From Alphaproteobacteria bacterium SS10 (GTDB taxonomy: Bacteria > Pseudomonadota > Alphaproteobacteria > TMED2): DNA of 64,000 nt. A program made the position numbers and the translations under genes. Position 1 is the stretch's first letter. Each line of letters starts with the position of its first letter. Below the pieces are notes generated by a model that had not been told where the DNA came from, made no database searches, and saw only the letters and a list, made by a program, of their open reading frames with translations. Positions 15,848 to 25,275 of this stretch are shown here, piece after piece. Where the stretch lies: positions 100,274 to 164,273 of the forward strand of contig JAHCML010000007.1 in the NCBI GenBank assembly GCA_019192455.1. Reading direction: 5' to 3'.

Positions 15848-17701
15848 ATGTCTGAACCACCACTGCTATCGCTGCAGGATATTCACCTGACTTTCGGCGG
15901 CCCCTCACTGCTTGAGGGGGCAACGCTATTCGTGCATCCGCGCGACCGGGTTGGGTTGGTGGGGCGCAATGGTTCTGGCAAATCCACGCTGATGAAGGTG
16001 GCCGCCGGGATGATCCAGGCGGATGAGGGTGAGCGGTTCGTCCAGCCCGGCATCAATGTCCGGTATTTGGAGCAGGCACCAAACTTCTCACGCTTCAAAA
16101 CCACGCTTGAGGCGGTTGAGGATGGGCTGACAGAAATCGACCTAAAGCACCAGGCGGCCCACATGCTGGAGCGCTTGCGGCTGCGCGGTGATGAAGACCC
16201 CAGCACCCTGTCCGGTGGTGAGTCCCGACGGCTGGCCCTAGCCCGGGCGCTGGCCTCTGACCCGGACGTGCTGTTGCTGGATGAGCCAACCAACCATTTG
16301 GACCTGCCCACCATTGCCTGGCTTGAGGAGACGTTGGGGGCCAGCCGCGCTGCGCTGGTTCTGATCAGTCATGACCGACGGTTTTTGGAAACACTGACCC
16401 GGCGGATGGTCTGGCTCGACCGTGGGGCCAGCCGCACCCTGGATCAGAGCTTCAAGGCCTTTGAGGGCTGGCGTGATGAGGTGCTGGATCAAGAGGCCGA
16501 GGCGCAGCACAAGCTGAAGCGCCAGATTGAGCGGGAAGAACACTGGCTGCGCCACGGCGTCAGTGGGCGCCGCAAACGCAATGTTCGCCGCCTAGGTGAG
16601 CTAAAGCAGCTGCGGGTTGAGAAGGTCGAGCGCCGGTCGCGGCAGATCAAAGACTACAAGTTGAATGTCAGCGAGGGGGAGACCAGCGGCCATCGGGTTA
16701 TCCTTGCCCGCAACATCGCTAAGAGCTTTGACGACAAGGTAATCGTCGACGGTTTCGACACCATGATCATGCGGGGTGAGAGGGTTGGCCTGCTCGGCCC
16801 CAACGGTGCGGGTAAGACAACGCTGCTTAAGATCCTGACCGGTGAGATGAGGCCCGATGATGGCCGGGTGAAGCTGGGCACCAATCTTGAAATTATCTCT
16901 CTCGACCAACAACGCCGCCTGCTCGATCACCGCCTGACCATCTATGAGACCCTGACCGAGGGGCAGGGTGAGATGCTGCAGATCGGGGCTGAGAGCCGCC
17001 ATGTCTATGGCTATATGCGGGACTTCCTATTCCCGCCGCATATGGCCCGTACCCCGGTAGCCGCTCTCTCAGGGGGTGAAAAGGGGCGCCTGGCGCTGGC
17101 CGTTGCCATGACCAAGCCATCGAACCTGTTGGTCTTGGATGAGCCGACCAATGATCTGGATTTAGAAACTCTAGACCTGCTTGAGGAGATGATCGCCGCC
17201 TATCAGGGGACGGTGCTCTTGGTCAGTCACGACCGTGATTTCCTCGACCGGACGGTGACCAGCGTTATCTCGCCTGACCCAGTTGCAGCGGTGAAGGGCA
17301 AGCAGGGTATCTGGGTTGAGTATGCCGGTGGCTACACCGACATGAAGGCGCAGCAACGGCGCGCCATGGAGAAGTTTGCCCCCGACGCGGTTGAGAGTGT
17401 CGCGCCTAAGAAGGCGAAGGCAAAATCCGGCGCACCAAAGCCCAAATCATCGGATACCGGTAAGCTATCCTATAAGGACAAGTACGCCCTTGAGAACTTG
17501 CCCAAGCAGATGGCCAAGCTGGGTGAAGAGATCACCAAGCTTGAGGCTGCACTGGCTATCGCTGATGCCTATGAGAAGGACCCAGAGGGGTTCCAGAAGA
17601 AGGCTGACCGCCTTAGCGCCGCCAAGGCGGAGCTAGACGCGGCGGAAGAGCAGTGGCTTGAGCTTGAGATCAAGCGCGAAGAGCTAGCGGGTGCCAGCTG
17701 A
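15848..17701 (+). CDS. uup: ABC-F family ATPase, Uup-like
   Basis: Starting at ATG 15848, the 617-residue protein has two ABC ATPase domains without membrane segments. The first has Walker A GLVGRNGSGKST, signature LSGGESRRLALARAL and Walker B VLLLDEPTNHLD. The second has GLLGPNGAGKTT, LSGGEKGRLALAVAM and LLVLDEPTNDLD. A linker rich in basic residues (SGRRKRNVRRLGEL) joins them, and a C-terminal coiled coil (about residues 535-617) is typical of Uup, an ABC-F protein linked to ribosomes and branched DNA. An upstream in-frame extension to 15644 is not credible as protein. Confidence 0.88.
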   Translation: MSEPPLLSLQDIHLTFGGPSLLEGATLFVHPRDRVGLVGRNGSGKSTLMKVAAGMIQADEGERFVQPGINVRYLEQAPNFSRFKTTLEAVEDGLTEIDLKHQAAHMLERLRLRGDEDPSTLSGGESRRLALARALASDPDVLLLDEPTNHLDLPTIAWLEETLGASRAALVLISHDRRFLETLTRRMVWLDRGASRTLDQSFKAFEGWRDEVLDQEAEAQHKLKRQIEREEHWLRHGVSGRRKRNVRRLGELKQLRVEKVERRSRQIKDYKLNVSEGETSGHRVILARNIAKSFDDKVIVDGFDTMIMRGERVGLLGPNGAGKTTLLKILTGEMRPDDGRVKLGTNLEIISLDQQRRLLDHRLTIYETLTEGQGEMLQIGAESRHVYGYMRDFLFPPHMARTPVAALSGGEKGRLALAVAMTKPSNLLVLDEPTNDLDLETLDLLEEMIAAYQGTVLLVSHDRDFLDRTVTSVISPDPVAAVKGKQGIWVEYAGGYTDMKAQQRRAMEKFAPDAVESVAPKKAKAKSGAPKPKSSDTGKLSYKDKYALENLPKQMAKLGEEITKLEAALAIADAYEKDPEGFQKKADRLSAAKAELDAAEEQWLELEIKREELAGAS

Positions 17702-17727
17702 ATGGCGCCAACAACCTGACGACGGTG

Positions 17728-18423
17728 ATGAGACGCTTCGGACCCAATATCAGTCTTCTAACCCTGATGTTCATCGGCATAAGCGTGGTCATGGTGCTGA
17801 CGTCCGGGGGTAGGCCAGGGCCAACCGACGACATGACCGCTGAAACTGCGACCCCAACCGTGTTTGAGGATGTTGAACATGGGTACCGCGCGGTTTTTCC
17901 AAACACGGTGCGGGCAAACACCAATCAGGTTTTTGAGGCACAGATTGAGGATCGAAGAACGGGCCAGATGATTGACTCGCCCGATGTTACCAAGGCTGTA
18001 CATGGTCGCTGTGGGTACGCGGTCGCACTGATCGCCTGCGTCACCCATTTGACCCTGCTGGATCATAAGCAACCCAATCTTGCGAGGCTTAGAACCGACC
18101 CTGACGCCCGGGTTCAGTTTATGGCCGAGCCATTTCACAACATGCTCTGGATGCCACGGTTCTGGCATGAACGCGGAACCGCGAGGCCTGATGACATTAC
18201 CTTCGCCGTTGAGATGGCCGAGCATTTCAGCATGGGCGATCATCCGGCAACCCGGCTGATTGGTGAGGCTCAAGTCTACGGTGAGACATTGCCGATTGCG
18301 CTGACACTCATTCTACGCGGCAATGAGGGGCTTGTTCTTCTGGCCGTAGATCATGCGGGTCAGGGCTGGGCCACTGATGCGGCCCGTGCCTTCAATGGTG
18401 AGTTCGCCCTGCTGGATCGGTGA
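17728..18423 (+). CDS. Membrane-anchored or exported hypothetical protein
   Basis: The 231-residue protein (ATG 17728; a GTG three bases earlier is also possible) has one N-terminal hydrophobic segment (ISLLTLMFIGISVVMVL) that could be a signal anchor. A soluble domain follows with three cysteines and a conserved-looking VFPNTVRANTNQVFEAQI segment. No family is recognised. It starts 26 bases after the ABC-F gene and could be co-transcribed with it. Confidence 0.5.
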   Translation: MRRFGPNISLLTLMFIGISVVMVLTSGGRPGPTDDMTAETATPTVFEDVEHGYRAVFPNTVRANTNQVFEAQIEDRRTGQMIDSPDVTKAVHGRCGYAVALIACVTHLTLLDHKQPNLARLRTDPDARVQFMAEPFHNMLWMPRFWHERGTARPDDITFAVEMAEHFSMGDHPATRLIGEAQVYGETLPIALTLILRGNEGLVLLAVDHAGQGWATDAARAFNGEFALLDR

Positions 18424-18429
18424 CCAGCC

Positions 18430-18444
18430 TTGAGTTTAACTCAA
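18430..18444. promoter_or_regulatory. Perfect 15-bp palindrome upstream of eamA-like gene
   Basis: TTGAGTT-T-AACTCAA is a perfect inverted repeat about 90 bp upstream of the EamA-family gene and directly downstream of the preceding stop codon. It has no T-run, so an operator is more likely than a terminator. Confidence 0.4.
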
Positions 18445-18531
18445 CGCTCACCCGTCGATAATGGCATGGTTCAACGATTGCCGATCTGTCAGCCTGATCA
18501 GGTTCTTAACTCTGCATGATCCCAGGCAGCC

Positions 18532-19443
18532 ATGACCGAACACGTCGCAAACCACCCCGCTTTAGCGCCCTTAGCGTGCGTGGTGACCGTTTTGGCCTGG
18601 GCGTCGGCTTTTCCATTGATCACCCACGGGCTGGCAGTTCTGGACCCTTTGCCATTGGCCGCCTGTCGGTTCTTTGTGGCCGGTGTGGTGGTTGGGCTTT
18701 GGTTGGTTTGGGCTAAACCGAAGCGACCCACCGTGCCGGATTTGGCTCGCTTCGCCCTTTGCGGTTTGATCGGCATTGGCGTTTACAACGCCCTGTTGAA
18801 CATCGGTCAGCAGACCGTTAGCGCGGGGGCCAGTAGCTTCATCATCAACACAGCGCCCGTTATGACGGCGGTTCTGGCGACCCTATTCTTGGGGGAGCGT
18901 TTCGCCCGCTGGGCCTGGGTTGGCACCCTTATCAGTCTTGGCGGCATTGCGGTGATCGCCATGGGCCAGCCTGGTGGTTTAACCCTTGGCGGGGGCGCCA
19001 GCTTGATCTTAGGCAGCGCCGGCTGTGCTGCCATCTACTTCACCATCCAGCGCCCCATGGTTGCCCGTTATGGTTTCCTGGCATGCGCCGCTTACACCTT
19101 GCTTAGCGGTGGTATCTTCCTGCTGCCTTGGCTACCGGCGGGGGTGTCGTCTTTGGCTGCTGACGCATGGTCAATCAGCATCGTTATGGCGATCGTGCAT
19201 CTGGGCGTCATCTCGGCGGCGCTGGGCTATGCGACCTGGACCTACGTTTTGGGTACCTACGGTGCCGCCCGTGCTGCCAACCTGCTTTACACCGTGCCAC
19301 CAACGGCGGTGCTGCTATCGATCCTGCTGCTAGGCCATCGGCCGGATGTGCTGACCCTACTGGGCGGTGCCATTGCCTTGTTTGGTGTGGTGGTGGTTCA
19401 GCGGGCGCAGGCGCGCGCCACTATAAGGTCAGCGCAGAACTAG
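18532..19443 (+). CDS. EamA/DMT-family metabolite exporter
   Basis: The 303-residue protein has about ten hydrophobic helices in two similar halves, the mark of the EamA drug/metabolite transporter family. Helix 1 contains VVTVLAWASAFPLITHGL, and the end of the first half has SAGASSFIINTAPVMTAVLATLFLGE, a conserved EamA pattern. The second-half counterpart is AARAANLLYTVPPTAVLLSI. Substrate cannot be inferred. It belongs in the inner membrane and appears to be transcribed alone. Confidence 0.85.
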   Translation: MTEHVANHPALAPLACVVTVLAWASAFPLITHGLAVLDPLPLAACRFFVAGVVVGLWLVWAKPKRPTVPDLARFALCGLIGIGVYNALLNIGQQTVSAGASSFIINTAPVMTAVLATLFLGERFARWAWVGTLISLGGIAVIAMGQPGGLTLGGGASLILGSAGCAAIYFTIQRPMVARYGFLACAAYTLLSGGIFLLPWLPAGVSSLAADAWSISIVMAIVHLGVISAALGYATWTYVLGTYGAARAANLLYTVPPTAVLLSILLLGHRPDVLTLLGGAIALFGVVVVQRAQARATIRSAQN

Positions 19444-19446
19444 GGG

Positions 19447-20073
19447 TTAGCCAATCGCCGCAATAAGCGGGCGGTAGCTGCTCTCATGACTGCCCTCATG
19501 ATTATCCATGCCGGGGCGGGTCAGGATGCCTTTCGGTGGGGCGTAGGATCTGATTAGGCGCATCGGGTTTTCCCGCCAGCCAAGGTTGAAGGCGGCCAGC
19601 TTTGGGAAGAAGCAAATCTCAGAATAGGGGAGATGATCGTGCAGCCACCAGGCGAGCGGCTGCCAGTCCTTGGTCTGCTGGTAGAGGGGCAGAAAGGACG
19701 GCACGACCACCGTGACCATGGCGCCCATGTTCCCGTCCGCGTCCCGCATATCCCAGATATGGTTGGCGGCCGTTGCCTCATTTCGTGCGCAGTTATGGCC
19801 GCCGGCGTTACAAAAGGCATTAAGCGCCGCCGTGCGATAGCCGGAGCGAAGGGCCAATGGGCCTAACCGCTTTTGCAGCGGCTCCAGCAACTCTTCGCAG
19901 AGCCGGGTGCCAGCGGCGATGGCGAGGTCGGGGTCATTGGGCACATTGGCGATGCCGTTCAGGGCAGCAACTTCAGAATACAGAAAGTCCCGAAGGAAGA
20001 AGTGCTTTGAGAGCTGCACGCGGCTCAGCTCTTCAAGGCCGCGCACGGATGTTGGGGAACGTCGTTTTGCCAT
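19447..20073 (-). CDS. Peptidase M15-like protein
   Basis: From ATG 20073 the product has 208 residues and no signal peptide. SKHFFLRDFLYSEVAALNG, GPLALRSGYRTAALNAFCN and NHIWDMRD resemble the substrate-binding and first metal-binding parts of M15/D-Ala-D-Ala carboxypeptidase-like proteins (compare SAFRS and H-x6-D). The usual second zinc His is not obvious, so it may be an inactive or divergent relative. It converges on the EamA-like gene with only a few bases between the stops. Confidence 0.5.
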   Translation of the reverse strand: MAKRRSPTSVRGLEELSRVQLSKHFFLRDFLYSEVAALNGIANVPNDPDLAIAAGTRLCEELLEPLQKRLGPLALRSGYRTAALNAFCNAGGHNCARNEATAANHIWDMRDADGNMGAMVTVVVPSFLPLYQQTKDWQPLAWWLHDHLPYSEICFFPKLAAFNLGWRENPMRLIRSYAPPKGILTRPGMDNHEGSHESSYRPLIAAIG

Positions 20074-20418
20074 GGCGGGCAGTCTGACGGTGATGCCCAT
20101 TCAGTGGCCACCCGTTTCCAACCATTCGCGCAAAGAAAAGGACCTTTCCCGGGTTAAAACCACAGGAAAGGCCCAAAACTGGACGACAGGCTCTCCCCTT
20201 CCTACCGCCCAACGCATAACCGGCCGTCGCCGTACCAGTTATGCGAAACTGGATATGTCTTCTGACAATGGTGACCCGGTTACCAGCAGATGCTGGAACT
20301 TAAATGCGTGGGTCGCATTGTCGGGATCGGAGAAGAAACGCATGGGGGCTGAGCAGACTGCTCACATGCATCACGTTAACGTAAGCGTCACTGATCCTAG
20401 TGAAAGGCCAAAGCCTTA
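20074..20418. other. 345-bp intergenic region
   Basis: No convincing gene is seen between the M15-like gene and the gene at 20419, which are co-directional. A small palindrome ACGTTAACGT lies near 20376. The region probably carries the promoter of the M15-like gene. Confidence 0.4.
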
Positions 20419-21255
20419 TTAGGGCCGGAAGCCCAGGCCAGTTGGCTCTGGCTTAAACGGTGTTCCATCCACGCCACGCTCAACGTCTGGACGTTCAGCC
20501 TGATCCTTCACATAGGCCGCCACATCCGCGAGGTGCGCAGAGAAGGACATGTTCCGAACCGGGTCTGCCATATCGTAGACGATCTGGATCTCGTCGGGTT
20601 GGCCCTCAATATTGCTCGAGACCTTAATGATGAGGGATTCCTCTGGGACTGGGCTCTCTGGCAAGCCGCGCGTCCCATCGAATTGGATCATCCGGGCACC
20701 CGGTGGCAAGTTGGCTTCTGGGCGCTCTTCCCCACCACCAAGCTGTTCCTCAATCTCTTGGATCGTGACTGGTCGTGGCTCATCATCACCGGCTTGAGCA
20801 CGTGGTGCGCCATCTTTGGCCATGCCCATGATGCCGTCATCATCGTCATCTGGTGCGTAGAGCGGGTGCATGCCCGGCATCTCATCATCGTCAGCCATCA
20901 TTTGCTGAACGCGCTGGCCAGGGTGGGCTTGCGCAGCTGCTGCTTGTTGCTCAGCCAACACCTTTGCTGGGTACAGCATGATCGGCTGCATGCGCTCGAT
21001 GGTCATTTCCACAACCTTCTCGCCTTCATCATTGCGAAGGGCAGCGGTATCGGAATTCACCCGTTCGAAGTTGATCGGGAAACCCTGGCCTTTCAGCGCA
21101 TCAATGCTGTCGGCAACTTGGTCAAAGACCATGTCGACATTTGCGCGGTGCTGGCGGTACAGCGCCAGACGGTGCTGGGTCAGGCCGACAAAATCGTCGG
21201 GACCGCCCGCATCGAGGTCATCACCGGGGTTTTCTTGGGGTACCAAATTAGTCAT
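20419..21255 (-). CDS. Hypothetical acidic protein
   Basis: ATG 21255 gives 278 residues (MTNLVPQENPGDDLDAGGPD). The protein is acidic, with a helical N-terminal half (RLALYRQHRANVDMVFDQVADS), an Asp/Met-rich linker including APDDDDDGIMGMAKDG, and a conserved-looking C-terminal part (MIQFDGTRGLPESPVPEESL, then DEIQIVYDMADPVRNMS). There is no signal peptide or membrane helix. I recognise no family. Confidence 0.5.
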   Translation of the reverse strand: MTNLVPQENPGDDLDAGGPDDFVGLTQHRLALYRQHRANVDMVFDQVADSIDALKGQGFPINFERVNSDTAALRNDEGEKVVEMTIERMQPIMLYPAKVLAEQQAAAAQAHPGQRVQQMMADDDEMPGMHPLYAPDDDDDGIMGMAKDGAPRAQAGDDEPRPVTIQEIEEQLGGGEERPEANLPPGARMIQFDGTRGLPESPVPEESLIIKVSSNIEGQPDEIQIVYDMADPVRNMSFSAHLADVAAYVKDQAERPDVERGVDGTPFKPEPTGLGFRP

Positions 21256-21490
21256 AAGCAGTCGCAATCACCATCGAAGACATGAATCCTCTCCGAACCA
21301 ACTTGATTGCTCTGGGAGCGCCGGGGGGAGAGGCGTATATGTTCGGCGAGAGCCAGCTATGCATCTGTGGCAGGGCTGTCCCTCACTCCTTGAATACCTA
21401 CAGTGAAAATGGTCAATGAAAGCGACAATCTATTTATTTCATTTTGGTGACCAAAACCGTCTCAGATCGTGCGTCATGTTACTGAAACGC

Positions 21491-21503
21491 GATCAATTTG
21501 ATC
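21491..21503. promoter_or_regulatory. Palindrome upstream of ATP-grasp gene
   Basis: GATCAA-T-TTGATC, with perfect 6-bp arms, lies 16 bp before the preferred ATG at 21520. It sits in an AT-rich upstream region and may be an operator. Confidence 0.35.
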
Positions 21504-21519
21504 TTTGCGGGTTATAGGT

Positions 21520-22533
21520 ATGATTAACACTAACCAATATCGTCCCAAGCTTTTGCTAATATGCTCGCCTGAGGCCGGCGGGAACCAAGGTGACGACGTA
21601 ATTCTGCATGGCAACAACGACTTACGCCGTTTGATCGACCCCAGTTATTTCGATGTCGACAGCATCATTTTGCGCCCCCATCGGATGGAAGCGATCAACG
21701 AATTAGACTTCAGTAAGCATCGAATGATCATCAATGCGATCTCTGACCCTGATCTGAACCCCAATGGCCTGAAACTGGCGAAAGAGTTTTGTAAGCGACA
21801 CAAACTGCCAGTGGTGAACCCACCGGAGCGGATTGTGCCCATGACGCGCGATTGGGTGTCACAGCACCTGGCCGATACGCCGAACCTGCTCATGCCGAAG
21901 ACCGTTAAGCTGACGCGTAAGAAGCTGACGGTGAAAGAGATTGAGAAAGCGGAGCTAGAGTTTCCCGTCCTAGCGCGGCCCGTTGGCCGCCACGGTGCCA
22001 TTGATTTGGTGAAACACGAGGATCCGCAATCCGTCGTTGATGCCATGGCGGATTATCCGAATGACGACGCATTCTACATTACGGAGTTTGTCGACTTCCG
22101 GGATGCTGAGGGTTTGTATTGGAAAACGCGCGTCATCTATGTCGGCGGTAGTTTGGCAATTCGCCACCACCTGCCGAGTGAGCATTGGATCGTCAATGCC
22201 AGTCAGCGGGAGCAGCTGATCGATAAGCGTCCGGACCTTTGGGATAAGGAGCTAGAGATGATCGCGAAGCCGGTTCAGTACTTCACTGAGCAGGGAATTG
22301 CGACCATCCGCGATGCGATGCACCGAATGCGACTCGACTATTGCGGGATGGATTGCGCGCGCATGCAAGATGGCCGGATTGTGGTTTTTGAGGCGAACCC
22401 GGCGATGAATCTGCTGCCCATCGCGAACAAGGGTTACGAGATAGCCCGCAGAAACATTCAGGGTATCACCAGGCGGATCGGCGACATGCTGGATTATCGT
22501 CTTGCCATGGCGCGGGTCGGCAACCGAGGTTGA
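21520..22533 (+). CDS. ATP-grasp ligase (glutathione synthetase / RimK-like)
   Basis: ATG 21520 is preferred over the GTG-like start five codons upstream; 337 residues. The ATP-grasp pattern is clear: FPVLARPVGRHGAIDLV (ATP-binding lysine position occupied by Arg within a glycine-rich loop), FYITEFVDFRDAEGLYWK, then LDYCGMDCARMQDGRIVVFEANPAMN, which carries the metal-binding Glu and Asn. The enzyme should form an amide bond with ATP, but the partner substrates cannot be inferred. The neighbour downstream is an AmgK-like kinase, 43 bases away. Confidence 0.72.
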   Translation: MINTNQYRPKLLLICSPEAGGNQGDDVILHGNNDLRRLIDPSYFDVDSIILRPHRMEAINELDFSKHRMIINAISDPDLNPNGLKLAKEFCKRHKLPVVNPPERIVPMTRDWVSQHLADTPNLLMPKTVKLTRKKLTVKEIEKAELEFPVLARPVGRHGAIDLVKHEDPQSVVDAMADYPNDDAFYITEFVDFRDAEGLYWKTRVIYVGGSLAIRHHLPSEHWIVNASQREQLIDKRPDLWDKELEMIAKPVQYFTEQGIATIRDAMHRMRLDYCGMDCARMQDGRIVVFEANPAMNLLPIANKGYEIARRNIQGITRRIGDMLDYRLAMARVGNRG

Positions 22534-22576
22534 CGAGGATGATTGCTTCACCCGTTGCTCCCGATAGGCCTAACCG

Positions 22577-23632
22577 ATGTCGTCTGCTTCCCTGTCGTCT
22601 GAACCGCTGCTTGATGATGCCACTGACGATATGAGCCGGGATCAAGCACGCCAAGCATTTGCGGAACAGCATCTGGGGGCTGGGGTTGAGCCCGTGGCCC
22701 TGCCTGCCGATGCCTCCTTCCGCCGCTACTACCGTGTGGTCAGCGATGGCGGCACATCCTGGCTATTAATGGATGCCCCGCCCGAGCATGAGAATTTGGC
22801 CGCCTATCTGCGTGTGGCCGGTTACCTCCACACCCATGGTTTCTCTGCCCCCGCCATCAAGGCCCAGGATTTGGCCCAAGGCTTTGCCCTGATCGAGGAT
22901 TTCGGCGATCAAACCTATACCCGGCTGTTGAATGCGGGTGCCGAGGAAGCGCCACTCTATGCGTTGGCCATTGATGCCCTGGCGGCGCTGCATCAGAAGC
23001 CGCTGCCTAATTCAGACGCAGGGTTCGACCTTTACAATAAGGAGCGGCTGCTGACGGAGGCATCGCTGTTTCCAGACTGGTACTGGGCTTACATTAAGGG
23101 TGAGGGCCCAACATCAGCGGAACGGTCCACCTTTATGGGCCTGGTGGAAGCGCAGCTGGATGCGGTTGCCAATCGCCAGGTCTGTGTGGTCCTGCGCGAT
23201 TACCATGTCGACAATCTGATGCTACGCCCGGATCAAGCGGCGGGCAGCTTGGAAAGCTGCGGCCTGCTAGATTTCCAGGACGCGCTGATCGGGGCTAAGG
23301 CCTATGATCTGATGTCCCTCTTGGAAGATGCGCGACGTGACCTGTCCGATGATTTGGTTGCGGCGATGATCGACCGGTACTGTGCGGCCCTGCCGGGCAC
23401 TGATCGCGACGTCCTCATGGCTGACTATAAGATCCTCGGGATGACCCGGCACGCGAAGATCCTGGGGATCTTTGTTCGGCTGAACGAGCGGGACGGCAAG
23501 CCAAAATACCTGAAGCATCTACCGCGGGTGGCGCGGCTCCTCGCCCGCTCACTCACCGCGCCAAGCTTGGTGCCGATGGCTCAGTTCCTGGACGATGCCT
23601 GCCCTGGTTGGCGCAACCCACCACAGGTTTAG
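22577..23632 (+). CDS. amgK: AmgK-like sugar kinase (aminoglycoside phosphotransferase superfamily)
   Basis: The 351-residue product matches the COG3178 family that includes N-acetylmuramate/N-acetylglucosamine kinase AmgK. Seen are LPADASFRRYYRV near residue 42, a LIEDFG strand-loop, VVLRDYHVDNLMLRP with the catalytic Asp and metal-binding Asn, and LDFQDALIGAKAYDLMSLLEDARRD, which carries the second metal ligand. In other bacteria amgK works with murU in a peptidoglycan recycling bypass, but no nucleotidyltransferase neighbour is present here. An alternative start (ATG near residue 19) is possible. Confidence 0.76.
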   Translation: MSSASLSSEPLLDDATDDMSRDQARQAFAEQHLGAGVEPVALPADASFRRYYRVVSDGGTSWLLMDAPPEHENLAAYLRVAGYLHTHGFSAPAIKAQDLAQGFALIEDFGDQTYTRLLNAGAEEAPLYALAIDALAALHQKPLPNSDAGFDLYNKERLLTEASLFPDWYWAYIKGEGPTSAERSTFMGLVEAQLDAVANRQVCVVLRDYHVDNLMLRPDQAAGSLESCGLLDFQDALIGAKAYDLMSLLEDARRDLSDDLVAAMIDRYCAALPGTDRDVLMADYKILGMTRHAKILGIFVRLNERDGKPKYLKHLPRVARLLARSLTAPSLVPMAQFLDDACPGWRNPPQV

Positions 23633-23784
23633 TGTGGCTGACTGATCGCCTAACAATGCACTCACATGCCGCTGTTGGTTACGTGATTGCGATGTTATGA
23701 GCGCCTAACGATCACAATCCCAATCTGTGTCTCATGCAAGCCGGTGGTGGTTCACCGGATGCCCAAACATTGGAGACACAAGAC

Positions 23785-24114
23785 ATGACCGTTAAGGCCC
23801 TTACTATTGCCCTCGCTACCTTTGCTGCTAGCAGCGTCTTTGCCGCCTCGGCCATCGCCAGCGATACGACGACCACCCATTACGGATCAGCCCGGGCGCT
23901 GAGCTTTGAGGATGCCACCCCGCAAGCCTCAATCCGGGGCAAGACCATCATTGAGCGGGCCGTCACCAACAATGGTTCGGCTAGCAAGCTTCGGTTTGAA
24001 GGTGTTGTGGCTGATGCCGGCGGCGTCGATGACGGCAAGACCGTCCATGCCGTAACCGAGCACAGCAATAGCGGCATCAGCCCATTGCTGCGTCGTAACT
24101 ATGATTGGCGCTAA
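23785..24114 (+). CDS. Small exported hypothetical protein
   Basis: ATG 23785 follows GGAGACAC and gives 109 residues with a clear Sec signal peptide (KALTIALATFAASSVFAASAIAS, cleavage near ASA). The mature part is short and polar, with TTTTHYGSARALSFEDA and a C-terminal ISPLLRRNYDWR. It has no cysteines. No family is recognised. Its 3' end faces a convergent radical SAM gene 30 bp away. Confidence 0.55.
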   Translation: MTVKALTIALATFAASSVFAASAIASDTTTTHYGSARALSFEDATPQASIRGKTIIERAVTNNGSASKLRFEGVVADAGGVDDGKTVHAVTEHSNSGISPLLRRNYDWR

Positions 24115-24144
24115 CTAGCTATCACGGCGGGGTGGCCTGATCGG

Positions 24145-25275
24145 TTAGAAGGCCACCTTGCCGCGATACTCTTCATAACGGGGGCGGATGCCGTTCTCGT
24201 CATGGGAGTGGCGCATAAACTTTATGAACTTCTTGAAGCCCGGGCAGTCCTCATCGACTTCCGGGTTCCAGTATTTGAAGATCACGCCACAGCCGGAGCG
24301 GCAGACCCGATACTCATCACAGGTCCGGCACTCTTTCTTCGGCTTCGCAGCCTCAAGCACATGGGCACGGAAGCCCGGCGATTTCGCCACCTCGGCGACA
24401 GAGCTCTGCACCACATTGCCCAGCCATTCTGGGTTTAGGCCACCGCCAGCCTCAAGGCAGGTCGCGGTCTGACCATTCCAGTCGATATCCATTGAGCCCG
24501 CGATGATTGGGCAGACGATATCGTCCAACGGCTCACCTGACGTAATACCCGACAGCATACTTTCGACCGGGTTCACAAACAGGTCGGGATCATCGTCCCG
24601 CCGTTCGAAATACCAATGGGCGGCTTCGATCAGGAAGTTCGAGGTCTCAACAAACTCAGGGAACATCTCATCCCGGTTTACGAGCCCATCGCCCGATGGA
24701 ATGAAGAAGCCGAAATGGATCTGCTTAATGCCCTGGTCATAATGGAAGTCGAGCAGACTAGCCGCACCACGCTCCACCACGTGTTTGGTCATCGCTGTGG
24801 TGACACCAACATCGAGGCCATTGTCTTTCAGGAGCGCCAGATTATCGCGCCACATCTGCTCCAGCTTCGGTTTAGGGAAGCGGGTCTCTGGCTCGTACGA
24901 CGTGTTGATCCGGTCGAAGAATTTAGCGATCGGGAGGATATCTCGAGACAACAGGTTCGAGACCATAATGATCTCAAAGCTGAATGGCTTATCCATCCGG
25001 CTCGCGGCTTCCTCAATGGCTGCGCGTGCAGGTGGAATATTCTCTTCAAAGAACGGTAGGCCGAGAATGGTTGGTTCCCCGCCAATCACGTGGATCTCGG
25101 CGTGGTCATAACCAATCTGGGACATGTGCTCGCCGATATCCGCGAAAATCTTGCGGAAGTTCTGCGGCGCCATTTTGCCCGACGCTTTTTTGACGTCTGA
25201 GTGGATGTAGCAATGGGTGCAACGCAGGTTGCAGTCCCGTGTGATGTTCACCTGATAAAGATAGGTTTTACGCAT
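24145..25275 (-). CDS. Radical SAM / SPASM domain protein
   Basis: ATG 25275 is the preferred start, since the coding similarity begins at MRKTYLYQVNITRDCN; 376 residues. The radical SAM cluster motif is CNLRCTHC, followed by HVIGGEPTILG. A C-terminal SPASM-like region has cysteines in CPIIAGSMDIDWNGQTATC, CRTCDEYRVCRSGCG and EDCPGF, which would bind auxiliary iron-sulfur clusters. SPASM proteins include peptide-modifying maturases and anaerobic sulfatase activators; the substrate is not evident. It converges on a small exported protein. The start could also lie farther upstream. Confidence 0.82.
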   Translation of the reverse strand: MRKTYLYQVNITRDCNLRCTHCYIHSDVKKASGKMAPQNFRKIFADIGEHMSQIGYDHAEIHVIGGEPTILGLPFFEENIPPARAAIEEAASRMDKPFSFEIIMVSNLLSRDILPIAKFFDRINTSYEPETRFPKPKLEQMWRDNLALLKDNGLDVGVTTAMTKHVVERGAASLLDFHYDQGIKQIHFGFFIPSGDGLVNRDEMFPEFVETSNFLIEAAHWYFERRDDDPDLFVNPVESMLSGITSGEPLDDIVCPIIAGSMDIDWNGQTATCLEAGGGLNPEWLGNVVQSSVAEVAKSPGFRAHVLEAAKPKKECRTCDEYRVCRSGCGVIFKYWNPEVDEDCPGFKKFIKFMRHSHDENGIRPRYEEYRGKVAF

